Source of the DNA: an uncultured Dehalococcoidia bacterium
GTDB lineage: Bacteria > Chloroflexota > Dehalococcoidia > Lucifugimonadales > UBA3495
Assembly (NCBI GenBank): GCA_951812625.1
Contig: CATOSP010000003.1
Coordinates: 495,335 to 559,334, forward strand
Direction of reading: 5' to 3'
DNA length: 64,000 bases
How positions within the stretch are numbered: the first letter of the stretch is position 1; every line of letters begins with the position of its first letter. The notes beneath the pieces were generated by a model that worked only from the letters and a program-made list of their open reading frames with translations, was not told where the DNA came from and did no database searches. A program made the translations under genes and the position numbers. Below are positions 63,324 to 64,000 of the stretch, in pieces.

Positions 63324-64000
63324 ATGTCGGGTGAGGCAAATCGGGATGCACCGGGTGTGTTGAGGCAGGATTCCGGCGGTGAGCGCTCATTAGAGGCGCA
63401 GGTATCGTGCGTCGTGCTTGCAGGGGGACGGAGTCGGCGGCTGGGGCGAGACAAGGCCGTGGAACCCATCGAGGGACAGCCCCTCATCTCGCGGGTGGTC
63501 CAGCGGATAAGCCCGCTCGGCGAAGAGGTCTTGGTGGTGGTGGCAGACGAGGCGCGAGGTGACGTTCTTCCCCTGGAGAGTACGTGCCGTACCGTCGTGG
63601 ACCGCTATCCCGGGACCGGCTCCCTGGGCGGGATCTTCTCCGGGCTGGACGCTGCTAGCACTCCTTGGGTGCTGGCGGTGGCCTGCGATATGCCCTTCCT
63701 CAACCTCGACCTGATTCGGTGCATGGAATCCCTGCGGGATGGTTTCGACGCCGTGGTGCCGGTGATAGACGGACGGCCAGAGCCGACCCATTCCCTCTAC
63801 TCGAAGGCTTGCCTTCCCTTCATCGAACCCCGGCTGGTATCGGGCGACCTGAAGATTTCCGGGTTCTTCGACGACGTGCGGGTCAAGTATTTTCCCGAGG
63901 AAGAAGTCCGATCCCTCGATCCGGAATTTCTGAGCTTCTTCAACGTGAACACCCCTGAGGACCTGGACAGGGCCCTCGCCCTGGCCGCCAATGGTCTGTA
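63324..64000 (+). CDS. MobA-like nucleotidyltransferase (3'-partial)
   Basis: The frame opens at ATG 63324 and runs without a stop to the window end (225 codons). VSCVVLAGGRSRRLGRDK is the LAGGxSxRMGxDK phosphate-binding loop of MobA/MocA enzymes; GTGSLGGIFSGL and VACDMPFLN (Mg2+ Asp) follow, and FFNVNTPEDLDRALAL is the standard end. MobA adds GMP to molybdopterin to form the guanine dinucleotide cofactor. No ribosome-binding site precedes the ATG, while a TATACT box lies seven bases upstream, so the message may be leaderless. Confidence 0.85.
   Translation, partial: MSGEANRDAPGVLRQDSGGERSLEAQVSCVVLAGGRSRRLGRDKAVEPIEGQPLISRVVQRISPLGEEVLVVVADEARGDVLPLESTCRTVVDRYPGTGSLGGIFSGLDAASTPWVLAVACDMPFLNLDLIRCMESLRDGFDAVVPVIDGRPEPTHSLYSKACLPFIEPRLVSGDLKISGFFDDVRVKYFPEEEVRSLDPEFLSFFNVNTPEDLDRALALAANGL

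Overview
The window is about 60% GC bacterial DNA. The gene set suggests a free-living bacterium that uses urea and organic nitrogen: a complete Urt-type urea transporter, a urease cluster, two glutamine synthetase-family genes, orphan solute-binding proteins, an amidase, gamma-glutamyltransferase and a hydantoinase-like protein. Nothing seen fixes the taxon. A Chloroflexota (SAR202/Dehalococcoidia-like) origin is my guess from overall style; there is no rRNA or marker that proves it.

Positions 1-20,690 look like an accessory island. They hold a degenerate ParB/methyltransferase-like protein, a broken ISAs1-type insertion sequence, a PLD-fold nuclease next to a Cas4/RecB-like nuclease, a decayed isoaspartate-methyltransferase gene, a HEAT-repeat protein, an IS21 relic, a large PQQ-propeller lipoprotein, an MNT-HEPN nucleotidyltransferase fusion, several small unknown genes, a replication-relaxation-type protein with a zinc-ribbon partner, and an IS5-type element. 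Two ~120-bp direct repeats (about 6,319 and 14,194) flank the middle of the island, and several long palindromes and nested stem structures lie between its genes. The right border is a tRNA-Ser(UGA) gene whose 3' end faces the island, the usual geometry for tRNA-targeted integration, although no integrase is visible here.

Positions 21,188-36,166 form the metabolic core, all on the minus strand. Read in the direction of transcription it is urtA-urtB-urtC-urtD-urtE, ureA, glnA, ureB, ureC, ureF, ureG, ureD, then a second glutamine synthetase-family gene and a branched-chain-type solute-binding lipoprotein. Urea is imported by Urt, split by UreABC (with UreFGD loading nickel; no ureE is present) and the ammonium is assimilated by the glutamine synthetase encoded between ureA and ureB.

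Positions 36,769-48,400 mix metabolic and accessory genes: a type II haloacid dehalogenase, a phage-type HTH protein, an HNH nuclease, a hydantoinase-like protein, a PIN/AbrB toxin-antitoxin pair, a short-chain dehydrogenase, a NYN-LOTUS protein and an (alpha/alpha)6-barrel glycosidase. Two of these genes (hydantoinase, glycosidase) share helically phased 10-bp repeats just upstream. Decaying tandem winged-helix genes and several short perfect tandem duplications also lie here.

Positions 48,601-53,416 are a housekeeping operon recF-purL-glycosyltransferase. After it come a broken LRR lipoprotein, an IscA-like protein with a Gly/Cys tail, a two-gene ATPase/nuclease cassette that may be a defence system, gamma-glutamyltransferase, small HNH and unknown genes, a serine hydrolase interrupted by two in-frame amber codons, a GatC-like/amidase pair, and the 5' part of a MobA-like nucleotidyltransferase that runs off the window.
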